Positions 7,171 through 15,470 are shown, numbered from the stretch's first letter. The stretch is DNA of 64,000 nucleotides from Bacillus sp. X1(2014) (GCF_007678255.1 NZ_VEED01000024.1:4065-68064), one strand, 5' to 3'. Translations and numbers: made by a program. Notes: generated by a model from the letters alone, not told the origin.

Positions 7171-8271
7171 GTGGAACAAATACCTTACCAAATTCCATCT
7201 TATTTTTTAGAAATGAAAAAAGCTGATCTAAAAGATCTTAGGAAAGATATTTGGAGCGACACCCCTGTTCCTGCCATTTTACGGGTGGGAGATACCCTCA
7301 ATAATGTTGCTATTTGCTACCGCGGCTCCTATACCCGGGAATTCCGTAAAAGATCTTATATGATCAAGTTCTTGGAACCAAAGACTTTTACTGATGCCCA
7401 TGTCATTCACCTTAATGCCGAGTACAGAGATCCCTCACTCTTTCGCAACAAACTTTCTCTCGACTTTTTTGAGGATATAGGTGTCTTATCTCCTGAAAGT
7501 CAACATGTCAATTTAATAAGGAATGGCTCTTTAAAAGGGGTGTATCTACAATTAGAATCCGTGGATGAAATGTTCTTAAGAAGAAGAGGGCTCCCTTTAG
7601 GCCCGATTTTTTATGCCGTAGGTAGTGGCGCCAACTTTTCACTATATAAAAAAAATGGCAAACGTAAGACTTCTCTTACTTCAGGCTACCAAAAAGCCTA
7701 TGGGAATGAATCCGATTATAAATACCTCATTGAACTAGTAAAACAAGTCAATAGCATACCACTCTCCGACTTCCCCCGGACCATTTTCAACCTAATTGAT
7801 ATAAAAAAATACGCACGGTGGCTGGCATGCGCGGTTTGCACCATGAATAATGATGGATTCACCCATAACTATGCCCTATACCGTAACAGCGAAACAGAGT
7901 TATTTGAGTTCATTCCTTGGGATTATGATGGCACCTGGGGCCGGAAAATTAGCGGCGGTATTATGGAGGTTGATTATGTTCCTATTGGTGGCAAAAAAAC
8001 CAACCAACTTTCTATTCTGTTGCTGCAAGTACCTGAATTTCGCACACTTTACAGAAGTATTTTAGAAGAAATCTTGGAAACTAAGTTCACAGTTCCATAT
8101 ATAACAAATAAAGTTACTTCCCTGCATCAAGCTTTAAAGCCGCATATCCTGCAAGATCCATATAAAAAGAAGGATATCGAATTATTTGATGGGGAACCGG
8201 AAGTGATTTTTCAATTCATTCGTGACAGATCTGCCTATTTGAAAAAGAGACTCAAGTATTTAGACTCATAG
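7171..8271 (+). CDS. CotH-family spore coat protein kinase, copy 1
   Basis: CotH proteins are atypical kinases that phosphorylate serines in coat proteins such as CotB and CotG. Family motifs are present: RGSYTREFRKRSY, HLNAEYRDPS, FRNKLSLDFF, GVYLQLESVDE, and the active-site pair D228 (NNDGFTHNYALY) and D251 (IPWDYDGTWG), the positions I recall for the catalytic aspartates of B. subtilis CotH. I start at GTG 7171, ten bases after AAGGA; a GTG at 7162 sits on top of that site. The 366-residue length fits the family. No signal peptide is seen, consistent with assembly from the mother cell. It is a paralogue of the gene at 9107. Expression late in sporulation is expected from the family, not shown here. 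Confidence 0.92.
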   Translation: MEQIPYQIPSYFLEMKKADLKDLRKDIWSDTPVPAILRVGDTLNNVAICYRGSYTREFRKRSYMIKFLEPKTFTDAHVIHLNAEYRDPSLFRNKLSLDFFEDIGVLSPESQHVNLIRNGSLKGVYLQLESVDEMFLRRRGLPLGPIFYAVGSGANFSLYKKNGKRKTSLTSGYQKAYGNESDYKYLIELVKQVNSIPLSDFPRTIFNLIDIKKYARWLACAVCTMNNDGFTHNYALYRNSETELFEFIPWDYDGTWGRKISGGIMEVDYVPIGGKKTNQLSILLLQVPEFRTLYRSILEEILETKFTVPYITNKVTSLHQALKPHILQDPYKKKDIELFDGEPEVIFQFIRDRSAYLKKRLKYLDS

Positions 8272-8310
8272 CTAGGTTGGTTATATCGGAAAAAACTATA
8301 TCCCCAGGCA

Positions 8311-8348
8311 AAAAAAGACCTTCAACCAAAATTGGTTGAGGGTCTTTT
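8311..8348 (+). terminator. Bidirectional terminator after cotH copy 1, homologous to the rpsI terminator
   Basis: The hairpin AAAGACC-t-TCAACCAA / TTGGTTGA-g-GGTCTTT is followed by T-rich sequence on the plus strand and by an A-run that serves the minus strand. Its sequence and its position beside an rpsI fragment match the terminator at 10336-10366, so it is part of the same duplication. Confidence 0.85.
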
Positions 8349-8360
8349 AAAGTTCCAAAA

Positions 8361-8426
8361 TTAACGTTTTGAGAACTGAGGCGCACGACGAGCACCTTTA
8401 AGACCGTATTTTTTATACCCTTTCAT
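8361..8426 (-). pseudogene. Duplicated 3' end of rpsI (last 18 codons)
   Basis: Bases 8361-8415 are identical to 10386-10440, the end of the real rpsI gene; weaker identity runs to about 8426. Read on the minus strand it encodes [17 protein letters not shown] followed by the stop. The upstream part of S9 is absent, so this is a fragment with no start. Homology continues beyond the stop codon through the terminator. From 8427 to about 8560 I see no gene. Confidence 0.93.
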
Positions 8427-8579
8427 TTATACATCAGATTTAACTAATTTACTCAAATAATTAACTGACATAGTTGGCCATGCCTGAAAAATAGTTGTTT
8501 ATATTAGTACAAGCGCCGTATCTAAAAAGGGACGTTTTTTATAGAATACAGTATAAAGAAACGAAGGAGGTGATTATGA

Positions 8580-8948
8580 ATGCCGAAACTACCAAATCCC
8601 CACAGCCATAGCGGAAGCGACAGCGACAGCCACAGCAACAGCCACAGCAACAGCCACAGCAACAGCAACAGCAACAGCAACAGCCACCACACAAGTTGTC
8701 CGTGCCCTGATGAGTGTTGTACTACAGCAACTGTAAACCTTACTGCTCAGGGGAATGTTAGCGCTGTTTCAGCTAACCTACTTGCTATTCTTGCAGATTG
8801 CAGTATTACTATAGGTAATACCCCAGCAACTCAACCAACATTCGAAGCTGTATTCACATGCTTATGTAATGCAGGTTTGCGTTTTGTAACTATCTTTACA
8901 AGAGCTGGTGTTCCAGGAGGAGTAGCTCTATTCGTATTCTGCGACTAG
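8580..8948 (+). CDS. Small Ser/His/Asn-repeat protein, possible spore coat/exosporium component
   Basis: The 122-residue protein has three parts. Residues 8-37 are a low-complexity stretch in which every second residue is Ser (S9 to S35), alternating with His, Asn, Asp or Gly. Residues 40-47 are Cys-rich (CPCPDECC). The rest is a hydrophobic, Ala/Thr/Val-rich domain with a few cysteines and ends VFCD. I do not recognise the C-terminal domain. The ATG at 8580 has AGGAGG nine bases upstream; the nearer ATG at 8576 opens only an 11-codon frame. It lies between two CotH-family kinases and has its own terminator. Because CotH kinases modify Ser-rich coat repeats, it may be their substrate; that is inference. 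A CATANNNTA-like sequence is at 8545-8553 but lacks a matching -35, so I do not call a promoter. Confidence 0.82.
   Translation: MPKLPNPHSHSGSDSDSHSNSHSNSHSNSNSNSNSHHTSCPCPDECCTTATVNLTAQGNVSAVSANLLAILADCSITIGNTPATQPTFEAVFTCLCNAGLRFVTIFTRAGVPGGVALFVFCD
8620..8683 (+). repeat. Microsatellite of 6- and 12-bp units coding the Ser repeat
   Basis: CACAGCAACAGC units followed by AACAGC units repeat in tandem inside the small-protein gene. Units are multiples of three, so gain or loss of copies keeps the reading frame and would change only the length of the Ser-His/Asn tract. Confidence 0.9.
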
Positions 8949-8965
8949 TTTAACAGCAGGGAGAG

Positions 8966-8989
8966 CCAAGGGTATGAACCCTTGGTTTT
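8966..8989 (+). terminator. Terminator of the Ser-repeat protein gene
   Basis: A 7-bp perfect stem (CCAAGGG/CCCTTGG, six-base loop) is followed by a short T-run, 17 bases after the stop codon. Confidence 0.8.
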
Positions 8990-9106
8990 CCTTAGCATTT
9001 TTAAATTTTTGACACGGAATGATTATCAAAAGACATCCGCGATTGGACGAAGAGACTTTCGATAGGAAAACCTGTATCCAAGAATCCTAAGAAAGGATGT
9101 ATCGAT

Positions 9107-10198
9107 TTGAAAAACGATAAAACAAATCTACCAGTATATTCCTTGTTCATTCGTCGCTGGGATCTTAGAGAGCTGAATTACAAGTTAAGACCCTTCGATG
9201 ATCCAGTTCCTGCTAAATTATTCATTGAGGATATGAATTTTGATATATCCACAAAATTCCGGGGTAACTACACAAGAAAACTGCGTAAAAGATCCTACTT
9301 TATTAAGTTAAAAAGACTTCAAACCTTTAATGGAGCCCGAGAGTTTCATCTCAATGCTGAATATAAAGATCCATCCTCCATTCGCAATAAACTATCACTT
9401 GATTTGTTTCAATCCTTTGGTGTTCTGTCTCCGGACTCCCAGCATGTTCAATTGTTTTTAAATGGCAACTATGAGGGAGTCTATTTACAACTGGAGTCTG
9501 TAGATGACTTATTTTTAGAAAAGAGGGGTCTCCCTTACGGACCAATTTACTATGCCGTAAAAACTGATGCCAACTTTTCACTAGATAGTCATAAAACGAA
9601 GGCTCCAAAAGAATCTTTGCTGATGGGGTACCAGCGTAAAATCGGAATGGCTGAGGATGACAAATTTTTAATTGAACTCATCCAAAAAATTAACACGACT
9701 TCACTTGAAGAATTTGAGCATGAGATTCCAAAATACCTTGCTGTGGAAAAGTACCTTCGCTGGCTGGCTGTGGCGGTCTGCACCCAAAACCATGACGGTT
9801 TTCTAAAAAACTATACACTTTATCGCAGTTCCAAAACGGGCTTATTTGAAATTATTCCTTGGGACTATGATGGGACATTTGGCCGAGAATGGAATGGGGA
9901 GGCCATTGAACCTGATTCACTCTGTATTAAAGGGAAAAATCATTTAACTAAAAAGCTGTTAGAAATTCCTGCATTCAGAAAGCAGTACCGGGAACTGATG
10001 GATGAGCTGCTTAGTACGCTTTTCACCCCCGCTTACCTCGAACCAATCATTTCATCTCTCATGGAGTCCATTCGCCCTCATCTTCTATTTAGCGATCCTA
10101 GTCAATTGGAAACGTTTGATGGAGAAAAGGAAGTTATGATTACGTTTATAAAGGAAAGAAGACAATACTTACAAGCTAATTTAAAGCTCTTAGAATAA
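9107..10198 (+). CDS. CotH-family spore coat protein kinase, copy 2
   Basis: This is the second CotH-type kinase, clearly paralogous to the gene at 7171 throughout. Shared motifs are RGNYTRKLRKRSY, FHLNAEYKDPSSIRNKLS, GVYLQLESVDD and the two active-site blocks with D230 (NHDGFLKNYTLY) and D253 (IPWDYDGTFG). The chosen start is TTG, eight bases after AAGGATG; the same AAGGATG box precedes copy 1. The protein is 363 residues. It follows the Ser-repeat gene by 158 bp but is separated from it by a terminator, so it probably has its own promoter. Paralogy with retained catalytic residues suggests both kinases are active, perhaps on different targets. Confidence 0.92.
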   Translation: MKNDKTNLPVYSLFIRRWDLRELNYKLRPFDDPVPAKLFIEDMNFDISTKFRGNYTRKLRKRSYFIKLKRLQTFNGAREFHLNAEYKDPSSIRNKLSLDLFQSFGVLSPDSQHVQLFLNGNYEGVYLQLESVDDLFLEKRGLPYGPIYYAVKTDANFSLDSHKTKAPKESLLMGYQRKIGMAEDDKFLIELIQKINTTSLEEFEHEIPKYLAVEKYLRWLAVAVCTQNHDGFLKNYTLYRSSKTGLFEIIPWDYDGTFGREWNGEAIEPDSLCIKGKNHLTKKLLEIPAFRKQYRELMDELLSTLFTPAYLEPIISSLMESIRPHLLFSDPSQLETFDGEKEVMITFIKERRQYLQANLKLLE

Positions 10199-10230
10199 AG
10201 GCCCAGTCATATTGGTTGGGACCTTTAAAA
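10197..10230 (+). terminator. Terminator after cotH copy 2
   Basis: AAAGGCCCA pairs with TGGGACCTTT (one bulge), followed by a weak T/A tail. The inner TTGGTTGGG resembles the rpsI terminator, so it may be a degenerate third copy. From 10231 to 10335 I see no convincing gene. Confidence 0.6.
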
Positions 10231-10335
10231 TGCTTGATACCTCCATGATAGGTCACCTGTTAAGTAAGTTTCGCGTCAGAAATACTTATAGCTATGATTG
10301 GTGTCCAAAATGTGGTCAAAAGCAATATTTAGTAA

Positions 10336-10366
10336 TAAAAAAGACCCCCAACCAAATTGGTTGGGA
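10336..10366 (-). terminator. rpsI: Terminator of rplM-rpsI
   Basis: A 9-bp perfect stem (CCCAACCAA/TTGGTTGGG) with a one-base centre is followed on the minus strand by a T-run, 20 bases beyond the rpsI stop. It ends the conserved housekeeping cluster before the accessory block. Confidence 0.85.
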
Positions 10367-10385
10367 GCCTTTGAAAGTTCCAAAA

Positions 10386-10778
10386 TTAACGTTTTGAGAA
10401 CTGAGGCGCACGACGAGCACCTTTAAGACCGTATTTTTTACGTTCTTTCATACGTGGATCACGAGTTAATAATCCAGCGCGCTTTAATGTTGGACGGAAT
10501 TCAGGGTCAGCTTGTAATAATGCACGAGCAACACCATGACGGATTGCTCCAGCTTGACCAGTGTATCCACCACCGCTTACGTTTACAAGAACATCGTAGC
10601 TTCCAACAGTTTCAGTAGCTACTAATGGTTGTCTTACAACAACACGTAACGCTTCAAATGGGATATAATCTTCGATTTCACGACCATTAACAATAATTTT
10701 ACCTGTGCCTGGTACTAAACGCACACGTGCGACAGAACTCTTACGGCGACCTGTACCGATATATTGAACTTGTGCCAA
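10386..10778 (-). CDS. rpsI: 30S ribosomal protein S9
   Basis: The 130-residue S9 is full length. The N-terminus [16 protein letters not shown] and the basic C-terminal tail ending QFSKR are typical; in the ribosome the tail reaches the P-site tRNA. It is 20 bases downstream of rplM and ends the rplM-rpsI operon. Its last 55 bases, including the stop, occur again at 8361-8415, which marks this gene as the edge of the accessory insertion. Confidence 0.98.
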   Translation of the reverse strand: MAQVQYIGTGRRKSSVARVRLVPGTGKIIVNGREIEDYIPFEALRVVVRQPLVATETVGSYDVLVNVSGGGYTGQAGAIRHGVARALLQADPEFRPTLKRAGLLTRDPRMKERKKYGLKGARRAPQFSKR

Positions 10779-10798
10779 GTTAATTCCCTCCCTCTTTA

Positions 10799-11236
10799 TT
10801 AACCGCGAAGTTCGTAAACTTCAGGTTGTTGTGCTTGGTGCGGATGTTCGCTGCCAGCATAAACGTGTAATTTTTTAATCATTTGACGGCCAAGAGAATT
10901 CTTTGGAAGCATACCTTTAACAGCAAGCTCGATCATTTTCTCAGCATAGTTAGTACGCATTTCTAGAGCAGTTCTTTGTTTTAAACCACCTGGGTGATTT
11001 GTGTGACGGTAGTAAATCTTGTCAGTTAATTTCTTACCAGTAAGTTCTACTTTAGAAGCGTTAAGAATGATTACATTATCACCAGTGTCAACATGTGGTG
11101 TAAAAGTTGGTTTGTTTTTACCACGTAAAATTGATGCTACTTCAGAAGCAAGACGTCCAAGAGTTTTGCCCTCAGCATCAATTACGTACCATTTACGCTC
11201 GATAGTGTTGGCATTTGCCATAAACGTTGTACGCAT
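10799..11236 (-). CDS. rplM: 50S ribosomal protein L13
   Basis: L13 binds 23S rRNA early in 50S assembly. The protein has the usual motifs [18 protein letters not shown] and the C-terminal [14 protein letters not shown]. The frame is open further upstream, but the ATG at 11236 has GGAGGG about six bases before it and gives the usual 145 residues. A long leader with its own sigma-A promoter precedes it, in line with the autoregulated L13 leader known in Bacillus. Confidence 0.98.
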   Translation of the reverse strand: MRTTFMANANTIERKWYVIDAEGKTLGRLASEVASILRGKNKPTFTPHVDTGDNVIILNASKVELTGKKLTDKIYYRHTNHPGGLKQRTALEMRTNYAEKMIELAVKGMLPKNSLGRQMIKKLHVYAGSEHPHQAQQPEVYELRG

Positions 11237-11418
11237 GAGTTTCCCTCCTAATTTAAATCCATAAAAGATTATTGTTTTCGCACTTTCAAAGCAATTAGAG
11301 TTCGATTCTGTTCCGGGAATGAACATCTACTACCCTTGTGCGGTTAAGTTTGTATTCATATATTTTCAATCACGATGAAGACTTTCCGGGGCTTTATCGT
11401 GGGATTAAAAACACGCAC
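11237..11418 (-). ncRNA. Putative L13 leader (rplM 5' UTR)
   Basis: About 180 bases separate the mapped promoter from rplM. The RNA can form CACGAT...ATCGTG and a larger stem closed by CGCAC...GTGCG, with conserved-looking loops between. B. subtilis rplM has a ribosomal-protein leader in this place, bound by L13. I assign it by position and structure, not by a covariance search. Confidence 0.65.
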
Positions 11419-11425
11419 ATATAAT

Positions 11426-11454
11426 ATAATAAATTCTTCAGCTCTATATGTCAA
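11426..11454 (-). promoter_or_regulatory. Sigma-A promoter of rplM-rpsI
   Basis: TTGACA, a 17-base spacer and TATTAT face leftward, directly upstream of the L13 leader. This is a near-consensus promoter. Confidence 0.85.
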
Positions 11455-11491
11455 GAAAATGTTACACCAGGTTCGGTTGTATTACTAAATT

Positions 11492-12232
11492 TTATTCATA
11501 AAATACTTCCCAAAGGTATAATCCGTGGCCAGGAGCAGTTTTTCCAGCGGACGTCCGGTCTTTCTGCTCCAGTATAATTGGGATATCCTCGGGGCTGCGA
11601 TCACCAGATCCAACTTCTAATAAAGTTCCCACTAAAATGCGAACCATATTATACAAAAAGCCATTTCCAACAAAACGGATCGTCAATAACTCATTCTCTT
11701 GTGAAAAATCAATCGATTTAATCGTTCGGACTTTATCTTCCACTTCAGTTCTTGCGGCACAAAAACTAGTAAAGTTATGGGTACCTAGGAAAAAGTTACT
11801 TGCCTGTTCCATCGAATTCAAATCTAATACATATGGATATTGATAAGCAAATTTCCGCAAAAAGGGATCCCTATTTGAAGATAAATGAAGCTTGTAGCGG
11901 TATTCCTTCCCTTTTGCGTCAAAACGGGCATGAAACGACTTATCCACCTCAACAGTGGAAAGAACAGAAATATCATCTGGAAGGAGTGAATTTAACGCTC
12001 TTCCCCATTTTTCCTCCGGAATATGGAGCGGTGAATCAAAATGAACGACCTGTCCTTTTGCATGTACACCCGCATCTGTTCGTCCAGAAGCAAAGACCTT
12101 CATTGGTTCACCCTTATGCATTTTTGTTAACACAGATTCAAAAACAGACTGCACAGTCCGCATATTAGGCTGAACCTGATAACCGGAAAATCCTGAACCA
12201 TCATAGGAAATGATACATTTATACCTTGGCAT
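11492..12232 (-). CDS. truA: tRNA pseudouridine(38-40) synthase TruA
   Basis: TruA converts uridines 38-40 in the tRNA anticodon arm to pseudouridine. The 246-residue protein has the N-terminal [12 protein letters not shown] strand and the catalytic motif [12 protein letters not shown] with D53 as the nucleophile. The C-terminal [16 protein letters not shown] is also diagnostic. It lies 12 bases after ecfT, as in B. subtilis, and probably shares its transcript. No terminator was seen between truA and the rplM promoter. Confidence 0.98.
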   Translation of the reverse strand: MPRYKCIISYDGSGFSGYQVQPNMRTVQSVFESVLTKMHKGEPMKVFASGRTDAGVHAKGQVVHFDSPLHIPEEKWGRALNSLLPDDISVLSTVEVDKSFHARFDAKGKEYRYKLHLSSNRDPFLRKFAYQYPYVLDLNSMEQASNFFLGTHNFTSFCAARTEVEDKVRTIKSIDFSQENELLTIRFVGNGFLYNMVRILVGTLLEVGSGDRSPEDIPIILEQKDRTSAGKTAPGHGLYLWEVFYE

Positions 12233-12244
12233 AGCTTCGCTCCA

Positions 12245-13042
12245 TTATGAACGTAATAAGAATAACAAAATAGTTACAAGAACTAAAAGGACCATCTGAA
12301 GGGAATCAGCTTTTTTCCAGGATAACTCCCGATACTTTGTTCGTCCTTCCCCACCTCGATAGCCTCTAGCTTCCATCGCAATTGCTAATTCCTCTGCCCG
12401 TTTAAATGAACTGACAAACAAAGGGATTAGCAGTGGAACGACGGCTTTGATCCGCTCCATAAAAGGTCCGCTCGCAAACTCTACGCCTCTGGCGATTTGC
12501 GCCTTCATAATTTTATCCGTTTCCTGCATAAGCGTGGGAATGAATCGCAGTGAAATTGACATCATTAACGCCATCTCATGAACAGGGAAACGAACTTTAT
12601 TTAAAGGATGTAGAAGTGTTTCCAGACCATCCGTAATTTCAATCGGAGTGGTTGTCAGTGTTAACAAAGACGTCATAAGAATTAAAAAGAAGAATCGTAA
12701 GGAAATAAAAATCCCTTGTCTTAACCCTTCCTCATAAATCTTGACTGGCCCTAGTTCATATAAAAGGGCACCTTCTTTTGTAAAAAACAACTGTAGAATA
12801 AATGTAAAAAGGACGAGCCAAATAACTGGCTTCAACCCACCATACAGAAAGCGTACAGGGACTCGCGACAATCCGAGCATAAAAAAAGTATAAATACCAA
12901 TAAGTGCATAGGTTACCACATTATTTGCTAGAAAAATAATACAGACAAAAAGAAAGATAATCATTATTTTAGAACGAGGATCCATCTTATGAAGAACCGA
13001 ATCGGCCGGGACATAGCGCCCAAAAATCATTTTATCCATCAT
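12245..13042 (-). CDS. ecfT: ECF transporter transmembrane component EcfT
   Basis: EcfT couples the two EcfA ATPases to exchangeable vitamin-binding S components in the membrane. The 265-residue protein has several hydrophobic segments and the two cytoplasmic Ala-Arg-Gly motifs that contact the ATPases (AQIARGVEF and AMEARGYRG). Its start overlaps the ecfA2 stop by four bases (ATGA), showing translational coupling. No S component is encoded nearby, so this is the shared (group II) module serving S units elsewhere. Confidence 0.96.
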   Translation of the reverse strand: MMDKMIFGRYVPADSVLHKMDPRSKIMIIFLFVCIIFLANNVVTYALIGIYTFFMLGLSRVPVRFLYGGLKPVIWLVLFTFILQLFFTKEGALLYELGPVKIYEEGLRQGIFISLRFFFLILMTSLLTLTTTPIEITDGLETLLHPLNKVRFPVHEMALMMSISLRFIPTLMQETDKIMKAQIARGVEFASGPFMERIKAVVPLLIPLFVSSFKRAEELAIAMEARGYRGGEGRTKYRELSWKKADSLQMVLLVLVTILLFLLRS

Positions 13043-13908
13043 AAGCGAACACCTCTACTTAACACCTTAGTGACAGCAGCAGACAGTTCATCAATGGTTA
13101 GGAACATTTTCTCTAATTTAATACCTAATTTGTCCTCAAGTTTCAGTTGAAACCGAACCACTTCGGGTACATCAAGTCCCATTTTAACCAGTTCAACCGG
13201 TGCTGAGAAAATCTCTTCCGGTGTCCCTCTTTGAACAACCTTGCCTTGCTGCATAATGACAATTTGGTCTGCATATCTTGCAGCATCCTCCATACTATGT
13301 GTGACAAGTATGGTAGAAAGCTTTTTTTCTTTATGAAGATCGTAAAACATATCCATGACCTCTTTACGGCCTCTAGGGTCTAACCCTGCAGTAGGCTCGT
13401 CCAGGACAATAACATCGGGTTCCATAGCGAGTACACCTGCAATGGCCACGCGCCGCATTTGGCCCCCAGAGAGATCAAATGGGGATTTTTGAAGGACTTC
13501 TTCACCTAAGCCCACTTGATGTAAGGCAATCCGTGCCCGTTCCTTTGCATCACTCTCAGAAACGCCAAAATTCATGGGCCCAAACATAATGTCCTTTTCA
13601 ACCGTTTCTTCGAACAATTGATGTTCAGGGAATTGAAAAACAATCCCAACTTTTTGACGGATCTTCTTCAAATTCTTATTTTTTTGCCCAGCCTTTATTT
13701 CGTAATCACCAATCGTGACTGATCCTTTTGTTGGCTGCAAAAGTGCATTTAAATGCTGGAGGACGGTGGACTTTCCTGAGCCAGTATGACCAATTATAGC
13801 CATATACACCCCTGTCGGAATATCAATCGATACGTCAGCAATAGCCAATCGTTCAAAAGGAGTATTTGCTTGATACCGATAATCTACGTGCTTGAGCGAG
13901 ATGTCCAT
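13039..13908 (-). CDS. ecfA2: ECF transporter ATPase EcfA2
   Basis: This is the second of two homologous ATPases of the energy-coupling module. It has a Walker [13 protein letters not shown], a Q loop (FQFPEHQLF), an LSGGQMRR signature and Walker [14 protein letters not shown], and is full length at 289 residues. It overlaps the end of ecfA1 by 25 bases and the start of ecfT by four. It pairs with EcfA1 to hydrolyse ATP for vitamin or metal uptake. Confidence 0.97.
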   Translation of the reverse strand: MDISLKHVDYRYQANTPFERLAIADVSIDIPTGVYMAIIGHTGSGKSTVLQHLNALLQPTKGSVTIGDYEIKAGQKNKNLKKIRQKVGIVFQFPEHQLFEETVEKDIMFGPMNFGVSESDAKERARIALHQVGLGEEVLQKSPFDLSGGQMRRVAIAGVLAMEPDVIVLDEPTAGLDPRGRKEVMDMFYDLHKEKKLSTILVTHSMEDAARYADQIVIMQQGKVVQRGTPEEIFSAPVELVKMGLDVPEVVRFQLKLEDKLGIKLEKMFLTIDELSAAVTKVLSRGVRL

Positions 13909-14723
13909 AACTCTGTCACCAACTCTTCTTCCGATAAATAGTGTCTCGATAGTCCAATACCATTGTCCCTTAACGATTTCGTCATTTTTACTGAAAAAGG
14001 AATATCCAAACCTAATTGAACTAATTGTTCATCCATGGAGAAAATTTCTTCAGGTATCCCTTCACGAAAAACTTCCCCTTTATTCATCACAATAATCCGA
14101 TCCGCCTTGGCTGCCTCATCTAAGTCATGTGTAATTGAGATAACGGTTAAAGACTTCTCTTCTTTTAATAATCGAACCGTCTCCAATACCTCTTCTCGAC
14201 CCTTTGGATCAAGCATCGATGTTGCCTCATCCAATATGATAATCGAGGGCCTTAGTGCAAGAACACCAGCTATCGCCACACGCTGTTTTTGGCCTCCAGA
14301 AAGATGGTGGGGCTCTTGATGTAGAAACTTATCCATTTTGACCCTCTTTAACGAATCCTCGACTCTTTTAACCATTTCGTCTCTAGGTATACCATTATTT
14401 TCTAAACCAAAAGCCACATCATCCTGTACAGTCGTACCAACAAATTGATTATCAGGATTTTGAAAGACCATCCCAATTTTTTTACGGATATCCCAGATTG
14501 TTTGTTCGTCAAGCTTAATACCACAAACATGTATTTCACCCGCTTGAGGGAATTGTAAACCATTTAGTAGTTTTGCCATTGTCGACTTCCCGGAACCATT
14601 ATGACCGACGATTGCCAGCCATTCTCCCTCATATATGTCAAAGGAGACATTATTTAGAGCATAGCGTTCTTGTGTATCGTATTGAAAAGATATTCCATCA
14701 AGAGTCACAATTGGATTTTTCAT
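13884..14723 (-). CDS. ecfA1: ECF transporter ATPase EcfA1
   Basis: The first ATPase of the ECF module, 279 residues. Motifs are Walker [14 protein letters not shown] loop [10 protein letters not shown], signature LSGGQKQR and Walker [14 protein letters not shown]. The start ATG has an AGAGGAGG binding site. It begins the ecfA1-ecfA2-ecfT-truA unit. Between it and rplQ lie two terminator-like hairpins, one of which could act as an attenuator for this operon. Confidence 0.97.
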   Translation of the reverse strand: MKNPIVTLDGISFQYDTQERYALNNVSFDIYEGEWLAIVGHNGSGKSTMAKLLNGLQFPQAGEIHVCGIKLDEQTIWDIRKKIGMVFQNPDNQFVGTTVQDDVAFGLENNGIPRDEMVKRVEDSLKRVKMDKFLHQEPHHLSGGQKQRVAIAGVLALRPSIIILDEATSMLDPKGREEVLETVRLLKEEKSLTVISITHDLDEAAKADRIIVMNKGEVFREGIPEEIFSMDEQLVQLGLDIPFSVKMTKSLRDNGIGLSRHYLSEEELVTELWTSRSST

Positions 14724-14778
14724 CAGGATATGCCTCCTCTCAGCTAGACTATTCTCTGCTCATATTTCTTGTACATAT

Positions 14779-14867
14779 AAAAAAAAGCCTGCACCTCGTC
14801 CCTATGCAGTAACGACATATCTGCAAAAAAGGAATTTCATAAAAGAAATGGGAGGAGGTGCATGAGC
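14779..14867 (-). terminator. Branched hairpin with intrinsic terminator upstream of ecfA1
   Basis: On the minus strand GCACCTC-C-TCCC pairs with GGGA-C-GAGGTGC (11 bp with one mismatch), enclosing two smaller hairpins (ATTTC/GAAAT and TGCAG/CTGCA), and is followed by eight Ts. This three-way-junction shape ends 55 bases before ecfA1. It may be a second terminator after rplQ or a leader attenuator controlling ecfA1. The 5' arm also contains an anti-Shine-Dalgarno-like CACCTCCT. Confidence 0.65.
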
Positions 14868-14966
14868 TAGACGAGTCGTAATTCAAATCACACATCCACA
14901 GATGCGGCAGAATAAAAGCTGTATTAAATCTGTCCACCAAAGGAAGACGATCAAACTTTTTTATTT

Positions 14967-14998
14967 CTCCAACTAGTTGGAGTTACGCTCATCGTAAC
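14967..14998. other. Two adjacent inverted repeats in the rplQ-ecfA1 gap
   Basis: A perfect 16-bp palindrome (CTCCAACTAGTTGGAG, 14967-14982) abuts an inverted repeat GTTACG-ctcat-CGTAAC (14982-14998). Neither is followed by a T-run on either strand, so they are not terminators. They could be protein-binding sites. Nothing else in this 384-bp gap looks like a gene. Confidence 0.6.
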
Positions 14999-15039
14999 AC
15001 TCTTTTGGGCTCGGGTCTAACATGATATAGAGTTCATTT

Positions 15040-15089
15040 ACAGAAAAAGGGCAAAGAACAAGTTTGTTACAAAACTGTCCAGCGCCCTT
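15040..15089 (-). terminator. Terminator of the spc-alpha operon, after rplQ
   Basis: On the minus strand AAGGGC pairs with GCCCTT, with an inner ACAGTTTTGTAACAAACTTGT helix, then a T-run. It begins 19 bases after the rplQ stop. Confidence 0.7.
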
Positions 15090-15107
15090 GTTGTCTGTTG
15101 ATTACTA

Positions 15108-15470
15108 TTAAACTAACTCGATAATAACCATTGGTGCACCGTCACCGCGGCGTGGTCCAAGTTTCATAATACGAGTATATCCACCTTGACGCTCAGTATA
15201 ACGTGGAGCGATATCAGCGAAAAGTTTTTGTAATGCACTTGTATTGTTTTCAGCATCAGCAACTTCGTTACGTACATATGAAGCAGCTTGACGACGAGCA
15301 TGTAAATCACCGCGTTTACCTAAAGTGATCATTTTTTCAACAGTCACACGAATTTCTTTCGCACGAGTTTCTGTTGTTTCAATGCGCTCGTTGATAATTA
15401 AATCTGTAGTTAAATCACGTAGCATAGCTTTACGCTGTGCACTTGTGCGTCCTAACTTTCTGTATGCCAT
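15108..15470 (-). CDS. rplQ: 50S ribosomal protein L17
   Basis: L17 lines the peptide exit tunnel region of the 50S subunit. The 120-residue protein starts [20 protein letters not shown], the standard bacterial N-terminus, and ends in the short Bacillus-type form. It follows rpoA with a GGAGGG binding site and is the last gene of the alpha operon. Confidence 0.98.
   Translation of the reverse strand: MAYRKLGRTSAQRKAMLRDLTTDLIINERIETTETRAKEIRVTVEKMITLGKRGDLHARRQAASYVRNEVADAENNTSALQKLFADIAPRYTERQGGYTRIMKLGPRRGDGAPMVIIELV

Noticed and set aside
10212..10397. Small plus-strand ORF of 61 codons with a WCPKCG motif
   Set aside because: It reads through the cotH and rpsI terminators and the rpsI stop, has no convincing ribosome binding site, and the CxxC motif occurs only once.
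14749..14940. 63-codon minus-strand ORF in the rplQ-ecfA1 gap
   Set aside because: It overlaps the structured terminator, has no binding site and resembles no known family.
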